From Chondrus crispus (taxonomy: Eukaryota > Rhodophyta > Florideophyceae > Gigartinales > Gigartinaceae), in contig NW_005178566.1 in NCBI RefSeq assembly GCF_000350225.1, positions 248,001 through 312,000 of the forward strand: a stretch of DNA of 64,000 bases, given 5' to 3'. A program made the position numbers and the translations under genes. This document shows positions 1-11,663 of the stretch, piece after piece. The notes beneath the pieces were generated by a model that had not been told where the DNA came from, ran no database searches, and saw only the letters and a program-made list of their open reading frames with translations. Position 1 is the first letter of the stretch, and each line of letters opens with the position of its first letter.

Positions 1-1690
1 GCTGCAGAAGACGAATGAAAGCCCACGTGCGAGAAGTCAGCTTCGTGTAAAGTGTTTCGAACGCTTGAAAGGTGTTTGTCCAAATTGAAGCCCAGGGAGT
101 TCAGGAGAGGTCGCGAGAGGAGTACTTCCTGCATAGATTCTTCAAATACGAGGAATTCAACGTTTCGAAGCCGCAGCGGTCCTACTGGCAGCTGCATAGT
201 TATTGAAATCCGTGATTTTTCTTAGCTTGGTAAGTCACTTCTTCCTCGCTATCCCGGGATCCAAGAGCAAGATTCATTCCAATGGGCACATTTAGAGGCA
301 ACATCTGGATGAAAAATTGGCTTCAGCGCAGGTTCCGAGGTGAGCTTCTGACAAAGCCGAATGAACCGCGCCATAGTCACCATTCACGACGACCGGCACA
401 ATGTCGGCCAGTTTTCCTTCAAAACGGCCCGCGTTGGGTAGGATGGTGGCCGCTGACGTCATAGACTTGAGGGACGATCTGTTGGTGGCTTTTTCATCGT
501 ATTACTTCTTCAGAAATGATGCCTTTTCCGCTTCTGTGGAGATGTTGCAGTCCTTCATCGTATGATGTTTTTACACTTATTAGTGTTCAGACACAACGGC
601 TGCTCCATACTCATCAGTTCTTGCGGTTCTTCAGTTTTCTTATCCTTTTCCTTACCCCCACGCATTCCCAGGGTGGCTCGCCCCGAGCCTCCAGAAGGTT
701 TGTGTTTGGGGTCTAGTTTGTTCTTGTCCATGATTTTCTCGCAATCTGGAGTCCTTGATTTGGTCAGAGGTGTCTTCACTGGTACGTACTTGTCGCAAGA
801 GACAGCCTCTTCAATCACATGTCTGTAAAATGGCTTCCAAAGTTTTCGTAATTCGCGCTTATCGAGCGCCAAGTCCGATTCAATTTTTTCTCTTAGAGCT
901 TGGGGCCTCAATAAAGAACAGACCTGGTTGATGGCCAGCTTGGCATTCTTCGCAATGAGGATGTCCCACTTCTTTGTCCTGAGAAAAGTACGGTAATCTA
1001 TGAACAAGGATTTTATGCGAATCTCAGGGTCTGTCTCATTCACATTGATGCGTATTGATGTCTAGATGGCAGTCTCGAGTTCCTCTAGGGTGATGGATTC
1101 GAGACTGACGGTTCCATTGCTGTCTAACCACTTCTGTATGACATCACCAGTTGCTTCTTTCTCCTTGTTGACCGAATCTCCAAATTCCCTTGTTCGATGA
1201 GAGAAGTCAGAAGGTCGCGATTGAGCGAAGCGGATAGAGAGACGGGCTGGATAGTGCTACCAGATTTTTGGGCCTCCTTGACCTTGAGAATGTAGCTTTC
1301 TCGTTCTTGCGAGAAGAAATGGATCTCTTTACTTCCAATTTTTCGCAGTATTGGATGCCAGATTGGTACAAAGAGATTCTGGCGAGCCGATGGGCCCGCA
1401 GTGGAGCCCGTGATAGCGGCGTTCGAAGTTGTCAAATTGAGCAAAAAGAGCTCAGTGATCACTGTTGCACAGTCCGCGGGTAGCGATTGTGAAGGTGAAA
1501 GTTCCTTGCCCGTCCAGTTTATTAAGCCGGGCACTATCTTTAAGTAGGGCAACCTAAATGCTAGAAGAGATAAAGCGATACAAACGCCACGTAATATACT
1601 GAATGCCACGCAATATATTGGTGCACAGTGAGGCTTGCGGCGGTCGAGTAGTCCTGTGTACTTAGCCATCGGTCTCGGTGCATCATGTAC
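1..1690 (-). mobile_element. Ty3/gypsy-like remnant: gag and protease parts, cut by window edge
   Basis: Several minus-strand coding stretches follow one another in gag-to-protease order. The 1124-1669 stretch contains a region rich in charged helical residues (ERESYILKVKEA, SLNRDLLTSLIEQG), like the gag N-terminal region of oomycete/algal gypsy polyproteins. The 555-1043 stretch is basic and lysine-rich towards its end. Below about 440 the minus strand reads like a retropepsin: a stretch resembling the active-site strand, then near position 1-200 residues such as LRLRNVEFLVF and EVLLSRPLLNSLGF, typical of the protease C-terminal half. No LTR is visible; the rest of the element would lie to the left of the window. 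It is broken, with several breaks, and looks old. Family call is by eye; a Ty3/gypsy lineage is more likely than copia. Confidence 0.55.
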
Positions 1691-2725
1691 TTGAGATAAG
1701 TTTCAGACGAGACAAGAAACCCGGCTCAAACCAGTCACAAAGAGTCTCGGAAAAGCTCGTTCATGACTAGAGGAGTGTGTTCTATCTTACGGTAAGACAG
1801 CGCACACTCTGTAGTCATGTAGTAAGACTTTTACGGGCGGCTAAAGCCCCACGGCAAAGAGGAGCTTCGCTTATGGACATCACAGCTGCACCACCTCGTT
1901 CTGGCAGACACGTTTGTGTACAGCGCGAAGGAAACGTTGGAGGGTCCTGTTGTTATAGAATGCTCTGACATCGCTTGCGGTTTCTGGTTGGAACGTTTGG
2001 GGCCCTTTGCTGGCGCTTTCCATGCGACAGGGAAGAGGGAAGGGCGTTTGGAACAGATGATTCAGCACAGGTGCTGGGCTTCGCAGCCGCTATCTTTTCT
2101 TCGCTCGCTACCTACGCAAAAAATGTGCCCGCGCACTTCTCTTCGCTTTCTATCCGCCCACCACTCCGCAATTCGACTGAGCCGGTATGACGTCTAGCCT
2201 CTTTTGGCATTCACTTTTGGCCCCTGCAGACCCTGCCGCCTTCCTTCGCATGCGCCCTTGTGCAATTGCCCTCTCAACCATTCGCCATGGTCACGCTTGG
2301 CCCGACGCTGCCTTCCTCGCCCTCCCATATCCGCTTTCCCTCGCCTTAACATATCTGCTTTTCCTCGCCTTCGCATATCCACGGTGATTATCGCTGGTAT
2401 CTCCACTGCCAAATCGGCATTGTCAAAAGACCCTGATATGACCGCCGTTTGTGCTGAAGAAACGATACCTCGATTATTCCACAATCAGCGGCGAGGAAAG
2501 CTGCCAGAAAGACAAAGATTATGCTGAAAACTTTGCACAAACAATTGGCCACACGAGACATGGAACGGTTCTCAAATCAGCGCTCTTGTGCTCAGAGAAT
2601 AGGGCGAAAAAGGGATAGAAGCATGTTGCGTCGGGAGCGTAAGCGCATGAAGATGACCCTGAGCTCGCTGCATTGGTCAAACGCCAGTGATTGTGATGCT
2701 GTTGTCGCCCTCTTGTCTTTGTCGG
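1691..2725. other. Intergenic stretch without supported gene
   Basis: Only short overlapping frames are present on both strands, none with a recognisable domain. It holds an imperfect palindrome around 1771-1811 (arms GGAGTGTG and CACACTCT around a TCTTAC/GTAAGA centre) and a three-copy 24-bp tandem repeat at 2315-2386. It ends at the AGGAA target site of the copia insertion. Confidence 0.5.
2315..2386. repeat. 24-bp tandem repeat, three diverged copies
   Basis: Units begin CCTCGCC and contain CATATC; they start at 2315, 2339 and 2363 and are each exactly 24 bp. Divergence between units is moderate. No function is evident. Confidence 0.7.
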
Positions 2726-2730
2726 AGGAA

Positions 2731-2830
2731 TGTCAGACCTCACAGGACAGACTGTCCTGAGTGTGTGCATATAAGTAGGCACACAGAGCGACGACGAGTA
2801 AATAAATGACATCGGTCTCGTGTTCGCACA
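2731..2830 (+). repeat. 5' LTR of copia element
   Basis: Begins TGTCAGACC, ends GTTCGCACA, and contains an inner TATAAGTAGG box. It matches 7063-7162 over its full length at about 92%. Target duplication AGGAA lies just outside. Confidence 0.9.
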
Positions 2831-2845
2831 GGTTATGGGCAACAC
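2831..2845 (+). promoter_or_regulatory. Candidate primer binding site (half-tRNA-iMet type)
   Basis: GGTTATGGGC follows the 5' LTR directly. It is complementary to the anticodon-loop part of eukaryotic initiator tRNA-Met (which contains GCCCAUAACC). Drosophila copia is known to prime with an initiator tRNA-Met fragment cut at that loop. Assignment is by that match only. Confidence 0.6.
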
Positions 2846-2990
2846 TCGCAAACCACTTCCCATGGCAAATCCAACACGACGTCACCCACCCGATCCCTCC
2901 GCCATCGGAGGCTCCTCCGTACTCCCTCATAACTCACCGCACTACTGACATACTTCCCATCTCCCCGGCTCCAGCCAGCCCTCAGCAACA

Positions 2991-5900
2991 TGGATAAACG
3001 CTCAGACGTTCCCAAACTCGACACAGCCAACTACGGCCCATGGCTCGTAGCATTTCGCGCCGCAGCTCACACCATCGACTGAATCAACCACATCACCGGC
3101 AATGCCGAAGTACCCCAAGATCCAAACCAACAGACAGACTTTCAGCGCAACAAACACTATCTCATCGGCAAAATCATATCATCTATCCCACCCGAAATTG
3201 CCAACTTAATCATCACACCGACAGCGATCCTACACCCTACGTACTCATCACAGCAAGTACTGCACATCTTGATACCACGAACACTTCCGATCACAAGTAC
3301 CTCAAGCAACTTGCGGAACAAACCGTATTTCTACCCGACATGACACTCTCTCAATACATCACAGCCCATGAAACAATCAGAACCAAGATGATAGCGGCAC
3401 GCTACCCCTCTATATCAGACCCAAGAACAACTGTAGATTTCTCATTGACGGACTACGCTTCAATCCAGTCACATCTACAGTAGGTGTCCAAGTCATCTCA
3501 CTCGATCCCCACGATGTCAAGGATTTCGTACACAAATTCAACCGCATAACTTCCTACACCTCCTTCCAAAAACCCACCAGTACGACAGAAGGATATTCGC
3601 CCATCATTACTACAAGCGAGAACCAAGACACATGGAGAACAGCCCCTTCTCTTCGTCGAGTGCCACGCCGTATCTCGAACCCATGCAGGTTTCTTCAAAG
3701 CAGAGGCATACCTCATCCGGCCTACAGGGACTACGAATGTCGACACCCTCAACACACCTCGTCACCAACGGAAAACAACCACCAAACAATACACGCAAAG
3801 TCGTGCATTAGTCCCAGAAGTCCCGCACATTACCGAGGAAGCGCATGAACACCCAATCATATCAGCTGAAGACCATCAACCCCCGCCATGTGCGTATACA
3901 CTCGACTCCGGAGCTCATCCGTCACATGTCTCTCACACCAAACATATCCCCTACCCGAACTCCTATCACGCCAAAACTTACGCATCAACTAACAACAGCA
4001 CCCACTGTACACACCGTGGTCAGACATCAATCAAGACGAATATGAACAATAAAATACGCATACCAGCCCTCGTTACGCCGAAGATCCAATCCAACCTACT
4101 ATCCGTCCATGACATCACGATCCACCATGGAAACGTGCTCTTCACACCAACCAAAGCAATCATGTACGCTCGAAACAAAGGCACATCTAGGATTCTCGGA
4201 ACCGCTCCATGGAATCACAAACGTCAAGCATACACCTGGAGCTCTACACAAAACCACGCTCATAGCGCTCGCGCACGACCCTCAAACACTAAAAGTACCA
4301 AGCTAGCGCAGCCCAAATCCAATGAGAAACCTTCACCTGCTCTCTCAAAACCCAATCTACTACTCTCGCAACGTCAAAATACCACCACCGCAAAGCACCA
4401 CAACACTCAACCAATCTACAAGCTTCGCAACACCCAACCCACACCCACTTCCCCATCCCTAGACACTATCATACTCCACGACTGGCATTTAAAACTTAAC
4501 CACGCTCCACCCCGCGTCATCCAATCCATTGCCCGTCAACAACTCGTACATGGAATACCACGCCGCCTCGCCTCGATCTCGGCCACCATATCTTGCTCAG
4601 CATGTGCACACGCCAAACAAAGACCTTACCCGCACAAACCAAAGTAGCACTCCTACAAACCGTCAGAATACATCAGCTCTTACACATGTGGTCCCATCAA
4701 TCCTTCATCTCTGCAAGGGCATCTACACTTCCTCTCATACATTGATGCCACCTCCCGATACCTCATCCTATTCTTTCTTAAAACTCGACGCGAAGTCGGG
4801 ATAATTATGCCTCAATTCTTCAAGCAACTTCGCCAAAACGGCCGCCTTCCACGCATATACCTCACCGACAACGCGAAAGATTTCAGATCGAAAGTCGCTC
4901 TCCACACGTACGCTGACCTAATCATACAATACCTCAGCAACACGCCCCATCAGCCTCAAGAAAATTCCTTGGCCGAGCGCATTAACCACACGATAATGAA
5001 TGCAGCTCCAGCCACAAACACGCCAACTTACCCATATATTACTGGGAAGACGCGTTCAAAGATGCCGCATACAAATACAGTATCATGCCGCACACCAGCA
5101 CTGGATCCACACCACATGAATTGTGGCATGGCACCACCGCTCAACCAGCACAGCTACTCACATTCGGCCAGCTTGGCACCATACCGGTATACAAACACAA
5201 AACTAAACTTCAAGCCCGTGCGATAACAGTACGATACATGTATGCACACCCCAGACCATCTCACCGTACAGGATATCCAATCTCAAAGATACCACCAAAT
5301 CCGAACTCACGACTTTCGCCAATACGACAAATACCGTGACCCTACTTACACCCACCATCACAGCTTCAAAGCCACTCTCGCCCAGAAGAACTAAGTCCCA
5401 CTCACCGCTCCCGATCCCAAAAACCACAGCGCCGCCCGCCAATACCCTGACGCTACACAATGGGCGATAGCCCACAACAAAGAACTCGACAAGCTCGATG
5501 AGACCAACACAATCGAATGGCTCCCAAACTCAGCTATCCCTGCTCATGAAAAACTCATACCACTAACCATGACATATCGATACAAGCGATCATCACAAGG
5601 GCAAATATCTGAACGGAAGGCCCGTTATGCAGCACGAGGAGACCAAATGATAGCAGGTCATCACTATGACCCAGATAACGTCACAACATATATGGCAGAG
5701 AAACACACCGTCAGACTCCTGCTATCCATAGCCGCCGCACGCAATTGGACCACAGAACATATGGATATCTCATCTGCATACTTATACGAGAACTATTGTC
5801 ACAAAAAACCAGTCTTCACAAGGCAACATCCCAGGTTCGACGGTTCCCTGAAACATCCCTGCAAAGGTGGAAAACTAATCAAAAACATATATGGAACACC

Positions 5901-6990
5901 TCCAGCCGCGCGCATCTACTACGATGGATTGGTCGCCCACCACCTCAAGCATCATTACCAACCTACACAAGCCGACCCGTGCCTATTCCGCAAACACAAC
6001 CAGCAAGGCTCCATCATCATTGCAGTAAGCATGGACGATTTCCTATGAATAGCATCAGATCCCAACCTCCACGATCAACTACACATCGGCGTCAGTCGAA
6101 AATACAAGATGAAACGACTTGGATTTCGCGCCAACTACCTAAAATGGACAATCACAAAACAAGAAAACCAATCCATCCACATATCTCAGCCCATCGTAAT
6201 CGCCACTATACTAGAAAAGGCACCCATGACCACATGCAATCCAAAAACTACCCCCCTCCCATACAAAACAAATTTAGACGAAGCATCCAAATCCGAAACT
6301 CTCACATCGCCGCAAGCAATACTGTTGCGCCAAATCATAGGTGACTTGCGCTATGTCGCAGACAGTGCAAGACCGGAAATTCACCTTGCAGTCAACAAAC
6401 TAGCCACAGTCATGCACAACCCTACCATCACTCACAATCAACTCTTAAAATGGCTTCTTCGATACTTGAAAGGAACTCAGCGACAATCCATCGAATTCAC
6501 ACGCAACAGTTCCCCCAATCAACATGCACTCAAGAGTTACGCGGATTCCGACTTCGCCAACGACTCTAACCGAAAATCGAGGACAGGGATAATCCATACC
6601 ATGTACGACTGCCCCATCAGTTGGAACTCATCTAGGCAAACCACAGTAGCCAGCTCCACTTGCAAAGCTGAATATTTAGCGGCATCCACTGCTACACAGC
6701 GAACACACTGGATTTGAGGTGTCCTTAATGACATAGGCTTTCCCGAACCCCATCCAACACCACTATTCATCGATAACCAAGGCACGATACAAGTCGCCAA
6801 AAACTCAGCGCCCACCAAACGCAGAAAGTTCATTGACATCAAGCATCACATCATCCACGACCACGTCTCCCGGGGCACCATAGCAGCGACACACATTCCA
6901 ACCAGCAACAACTTGGCCGACTATTTCACAAAACCTCTCGGACGCCTTCGCACAAGCGAGCCCCTGAAGAAGCTTCATGTCAACTCCCCT
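2991..6990 (+). pseudogene. copia gag-pol remnant
   Basis: This is the coding part of the old copia element. From 5' to 3' one sees a copia-type gag N-terminus near 2991, a region of short mixed frames that should be gag/protease, an integrase region with a GAG-pre-integrase-like stretch (HDWHLKLNHAP near 4480) and a core stretch (YLTDNAKDFRS near 4860). Next comes a copia-type reverse transcriptase (KARYAARGDQ, MDISSAYL, DDFL between 5600 and 6050), then RNase H with LRYVADSARPEIHLAVNKLA and YADSDFANDSNRKSRTG (6340-6720). All these are hallmarks of RVT_2-type polyproteins. It is a fossil with many breaks and cannot encode the full polyprotein as it stands. Confidence 0.88.
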
Positions 6991-7062
6991 AATCTCAATC
7001 CCCATCGGCGAACCCCACGACTGTCATACCGCACAATTACATTCGCCAATGGAAATCTCGAT

Positions 7063-7162
7063 AGTCAAACCACACAGGACAGACTGTCCTGAGTGTGTGC
7101 ATATAGGTAGGCACACAGAGCGACGACGAGTAAATAGAGGACATCGGTCTCGTGTTTGCCCA
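7063..7162 (+). repeat. 3' LTR of copia element
   Basis: Aligns end to end with 2731-2830; ends TTTGCCCA and is followed by the AGGAA duplication at 7163-7167. About eight differences from the 5' LTR. Confidence 0.9.
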
Positions 7163-7219
7163 AGGAAAACTAAATTTACCAGATTGAGCCTTTTTGCGAT
7201 CTGTGCGAATCGACACGCC

Positions 7220-7492
7220 TGTGGGATATTTTTAGGGAAAATTGCATTTTTACTGTAGAGGGAGTTTTTATACTGTAGTCCGAGATTTTATTTGAATTTT
7301 AGAGAAGCGCACGCGTACGGCCCGGCGGAATCCAGGCCGGACGCGTGGATGCTTCTGGAAGGAATTTCGTAGAAATAAAAGAGAGAGGGTGACGGGCGCT
7401 GCGGGGAAAAAGGGGGGGAGAAGACGACTCGGCCGACCCTCACCACGGAACGGCAGGCTCCCCAAACCGCTTCCCCCATTTCACTAACAACA
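7220..7492 (+). repeat. 5' LTR of gypsy element A
   Basis: 273 bp, starts TGTGGGATATTTTTAGGG and ends CTAACAACA. It is matched by 26809-27019 plus 28205-28270, where the MITE interrupts the second copy. Directly after it comes TGGTACTCTTGTGG, a candidate primer site starting with TGG, as expected for priming by a tRNA 3' end. Confidence 0.88.
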
Positions 7493-9720
7493 TGGTACTC
7501 TTGTGGAGGGCCGACGCAGACACAAGTGCGGGCGCTAACCCTGTTACCTACGATGGGTCGAACGGGTCAGATGTTTCTAAGTTTCTGTTCGTATACGAGA
7601 ACATCACTATGCGTGGAAAGCCTGACAAGGAGAGGGCAGGAGCTATCTTATGCCACCTCGAGGGTCCTGCGTTCGACTATTACTATGACACGTATAGTCA
7701 TAATGGGAGTCTGACCGAGGCCGCCAGTAACTGGGACGGTGTGAAGAACGCTCTGTCTGACCGTTTTACGGAGACACCGTGGCCAGAAGAAAACATCCTG
7801 AAGGCTGTTATTTGCCGCCTGGATGGTGGGAACTTGCTTACTTCGATGGATGAAATGGACAAGCTCTACAGGAGGGCTGGTTTCAACGACGAGGCAAAGT
7901 AGGGCTTGCTTCGGAATGCCGTAATGGCACATTTGGATGTTGCTCAGTTCGCAATCTATCGTTCTCCGACGACGTACGAAGAACTGACGAAGACCGTGAA
8001 GGACTTTGCTGCAGGCCGTGAAGCCTTCAAGGCGGCGAAGACTGCTGCGCAGTCCGTTGAACCTGTGACGCCCAAGCGTGTATTGATGCGTTCTGATGTG
8101 AATCCTCGACAGGACAAGCTGGAGAACAAGGTAGATGCTATCACTAGCCAGCTGGCGGAACCGTCACTGATGTTGAAGAAACGACAGACGCCAGGGGACA
8201 GTGATACGAGTTGGACATGCTCCTATTCCAAGGAACCAGGGCATTCAGCGACTCGTTGTCGTTCCAACCCACAACGTGATACTCGTTATCCGACGTGTGG
8301 GAACATTGGACACACGACAGAGACTTGCTGGTCCCGCTTTGCTGGAAAGAATGTGGCTCATGCACGTCCTCAAAATAACGCTGGCGCAGGAAGCGCTTAT
8401 GGCCCCAAATCAGGCGGTTCTGCCAACGACCCCGATGACAAGGCCACCAGAGACTCGAAGCAGGTCACGGTCATAACTGAGACCACCAAGGGAGAATTGG
8501 TGGCAGCTACGAAACGCAACGCCGAAAGAGAGGCCTTGCCGAAGCAGTCGAAGAACCGTGAAGAAGTTTCGATCCCGAGGCTGCTAAATCCCACTCCAGT
8601 AGCTCCTAGGGAAACTCTCCCCTGGAATGAGCGGCTGAGAGTGCCGAGAGTGCAGCCGGCACGCCAGAAGAAGAAGAATGTTTCAAAGAAGGCGGCACTC
8701 CAGGAGCACGTCGGCAAGTAAAACGTCATGTCAGAGCTGGTGAATGCGCCGTCTGGTCTAACATTTGGACAACTTGTCCGTAGAGACTCTGAAGGAGCAA
8801 GGAAGAAGATGAAGTGCCTTCTATCCAGGAGATTGGGGCGTTCTCGCGGGTTTGCGGGCCACACGGATGTCTTCCCGAGGCGTCTTCCGGTGGATACTGT
8901 TCAAGTTTATGGAACTGATGCTCAAGCACTACTGGATTCGGGTGCGGTGCTGAACATCATGTCGCCGCACCTCATGAAGAGACTTTCTCTAACGCCAGAG
9001 AGTACGAAGAAACACATCACTGTGGCAGATGGGAAGAGCTCCCCTTGTATTGGATCACTGCGCCATGTCTCCGTCTCGTTTGAGGGACTGGTGAGCATGA
9101 TGGACTTCCTTGTCGTTACGGGAACACCGTACGACGTCATCGTGGGGATGCCGTCGTTAGAGGAGCTCCAAACGTGCATTGACTTGGGGCAACAGCATGT
9201 CCAAGTAACTGTGGGTGCTGAGACGATTCGACTAAGTCTTGAGATGAATGAAGACCGTAAGAGGCCAGGATCCGCTACCGACAGTGAGGACTTCACGTCA
9301 GACTCGGGGGCCGTGCCGGCTGACTCGACTGATACGGATGAAGACTTCGTCTTTTAGTTGCGTGAAAGGGTGCCGTTTGAACCAGACATTGCCTGGGCGG
9401 GAGCAGTCACTGAGGACGAAGATCCTCATGCTGGACTTCCGGACCTAGCTGAGGAAGGCTCAGAGAACGAGCAGGCGGATGAGAAAGAGAGAAGGGATGA
9501 GAAGGAGGAACTTCTCATGTCTAAGCTGAGCCATCTCAGCAGAGAAAACGCCGACCGCACAATGTGTTCTCTCAAGAGTATAGGAATAGCCGCATGGTCT
9601 TTGGACGACCCCAGGCCGGAAGATGTCCCTGTGTCACATTCGTTTGAGTTAACTGACGACAGACCCATTTCGCACGCCGTTCGGAGGCTCCCTCCGAGAT
9701 ACAACGCAGTAGTGCGTGAG
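7492..9720 (+). pseudogene. gypsy A gag-protease-(start of RT) remnant
   Basis: Plus-strand coding stretches read, in order: a Retrotrans_gag-type capsid region (VTYDGSNGSDVSKFLFVYEN and following, about 7540-7900), a linker, two zinc-knuckle-like motifs near 8215-8340 (CSYSKEPGHSATRC and a second with GNIGHTTETC), a retropepsin with LLDSGA near 8930, VIVGMPSLEEL near 9140, and a region like the reverse transcriptase entry (RPISHAVRRLPPRYNAVV, 9655-9715). Element B begins immediately after. The order capsid, knuckles, protease, RT is that of Ty3/gypsy. Fossil, with several breaks. Confidence 0.8.
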
Positions 9721-10581
9721 TGTAGTGCAATGTGCCTGGCAGGCCGCGAACACAGTCCGACGGTCAAACAAAAAGACGAAAAACAACAACAGCAACAACC
9801 ACTGCCGATGGCACGTGCTACGGAGCGTTCGATACTCCCTTTCCCCTTGTGTGAGCTTGCGGCCCACGGTAGCTTAACTCCGACGGGGGGGGGTTAAGGA
9901 AAGATGCCCGGCCCGGGAGGAAAGTGGTGGTAGAGACTTGCGAAGACTTGGGTGCTCGACGAGTGCGGGTTGGGCTTGTCTACATGGAACCGCGGTTCGC
10001 TGGGTTGTAAGGCCAATGCTCGGCGGGCGTCTTCAGCACCTTGGGTATAATTCAAGGTCTTCGACGGGGGCTTGCTCAGCACTACCCGACGGGATCGTAA
10101 CCGTGTAGCAGCGCTACTACCGACGTGTTGCCCGATGGCTAAAAACACCTTCACCAGCACGATCGCAATCGCGATAGGTGGTACCGACTCTGTCTTATAC
10201 AGTAAGACCTTCGACGGAGGCGTCGTTGCAACAGCCTTCCGCGGAACTTGAAACAGTAGCAGCGCTACACAACGTGTTGCCCGATGGCTAAAACACCTAC
10301 ACCGGATCGGTCGCAACCAACTCCAGTGGAACAAACACAATTAGGGGAAAAATAGAGATAGAGGTAGAAATGAATATGGAAATAAAGGAAAAAGAAAAAG
10401 ACAACCCCCGAGCGCAAAGGATAACGTAATCTGTGGTAAAAGGGAGCGTCTTGGGAAAGACGGACTTCGACCAAGGCGATATTCAACTCTGGCAACTCGG
10501 GTTACCTTTACTGACTTGGTGGTCAGAGGGCTAAGGTATATATCGCCCCGCCGGAGTCACTACAGTAGCTCGCGGCGCTAG
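9721..10581 (-). repeat. 3' LTR of gypsy element B (long version)
   Basis: Shares TGTAGTGCAATGTGCCTGG at one end and TAGCTCGCGGCGCTAG at the other with 25555-26063, but is about 350 bp longer. The extra part includes a second, diverged copy of a roughly 140-bp internal unit (ending CGTGTTGCCCGATGGCTAAAA). An inverted TGTAGTG/CACTACA pair lies at 9721 and 10564. Confidence 0.8.
10537..10543 (+). promoter_or_regulatory. TATA box pointing into element B against its gag-pol
   Basis: TATATAT lies about 40 bp before the inner edge of the 3' LTR. On the plus strand it would set a start site near 10567-10580, feeding transcripts into the opposite-strand frames at 10905-12379. The box is close to palindromic, so direction is inferred from position. 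Confidence 0.4.
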
Positions 10582-10741
10582 TTCCTAGATCTAATCTAGT
10601 GTTAGCAAAATTAATGCCAACTAATTAACTAAATAAAATAAAATAATTAAAAATTAAAACTGTGCAATTATTCACACGTGTGTCCCCCAACCCGGACTAC
10701 TTTTCATATCCAAATATTTTCCTTTTTTCCCCCCTTTTCAG

Positions 10742-11648
10742 GTGCGTATTGCACTACATATCCCCCTTCTGAGCGTCGTTGCACATCGGCTACACTCCTT
10801 GATCTCCAACTCCTTCTTCTCTTCTCGACCCCCTAGTTTTCCATTCCTGACCGACGGTCTCCGCATGAGCAAGGACAAGACGAATCCCACGTGTCCTCCA
10901 CCTCTTGAGCTCGCGGGCGAAAATACTGCCCGTCGACGCACCGGTGTCGGCTTCGCGAACAAGTCTCGCGCTTCCGTCGACCTCCCCCCTATACCCCGAC
11001 GTCCCCTCTAATTCGGACGTCTCTGACCCGGCCTTTCATCCAGGTTATCATCCCTCTTGGGTAGCCCGCCACTACCCCTCGCTCGAAGAGCTACAGGACA
11101 AAATCATGCACGAACATCCTTCCTTATTTGCCTCGGCCCAGTGGTTCTCCTCCGTGGGTATTCGCGACGTTTCCAAAATCGAACACCAATTCGCCGACGA
11201 CTCGGGCATGCTTCCCGGTAATCTCCCGGTGCTTGCCATCCGCCCCTTTGACTGGCGAACCCGTATAGCAGTTCCGACTTCCATCCTACGTCATCCTCCC
11301 CCACGGGGCCGCCCCACTCTCTCTCTGCGATTTATGGAGGCCGTATTCGCTCGACTTGCCATCCCCATTTCCGACACCCTCATACCCTCGTCATACGGTT
11401 GTGACACTTGGCGTTGTCGTACAGAGGGCGAACGCTTCTACTTAGACAATCTCATTGATATCACCTTTGGTGACCCTGCCGCCGAGGCGGATCGCCTGTG
11501 GCGAAACCGACATACTGTCACATCCGATGCCATCTTTTGGACCGAACCCATTATCCCTTCGAATTTCCGTAATTTAAAACGCGGGGGTATTTTGTTCTTT
11601 CAGAACACCGTGCGCTTTGAACGGCGTATTCGGTATGATACGGGGTAA
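10742..11648 (+). CDS. Opposite-strand reading frame in element B, unknown product
   Basis: A plus-strand frame of 247 codons (10905-11648) is the longest open frame in the 8-kb non-gag-pol part of element B. A shorter frame (10742-11011) overlaps its start. The protein has an even, globular-looking composition (HPSWVARHYPSLEELQDKI, PVLAIRPFDWRTRIAVP, PIIPSNFRNLKRGGILFF) and is rich in W, R and F. No domain is recognised. A pyrimidine tract ending in TTTTCAG at 10733-10740 resembles a 3' splice site, so a 5' exon may lie in the LTR. Opposite-strand frames between pol and the 3' LTR are known in some giant plant Ty3/gypsy elements. Whether this is related is unknown. It may also be a nested foreign segment. 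Confidence 0.4.
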
Positions 11649-11663
11649 TTCATCGGCTACCAA

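Larger units (their letters stand above)
2731..7162 (+). mobile_element. Ty1/copia retrotransposon, old and broken copy with 100-bp LTRs
   Basis: The ends are defined by two 100-bp direct repeats (2731-2830 and 7063-7162) flanked by AGGAA at 2726-2730 and 7163-7167. The element is 4432 bp. Parts in copia order: gag start near 2991 (MDKRSDVPKL..YGPW), integrase region about 4450-5200, reverse transcriptase about 5480-6110, RNase H about 6340-6960 (YADSDFA). The LTRs differ at about 8 of 100 positions, so the insertion is old. It is broken, with many breaks spread over the coding part. The order integrase before reverse transcriptase is what sets copia apart from gypsy. The LTRs are unusually short for a copia element. 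Confidence 0.92.

Noticed and set aside
2187-2527. Frames near the 24-bp repeat
   Set aside because: Short, overlapping on both strands and repeat-derived.
9711-9725. Target duplication of element B
   Set aside because: No 5-bp match between the flank at 9716-9720 and that after 26063 under any LTR end tried.
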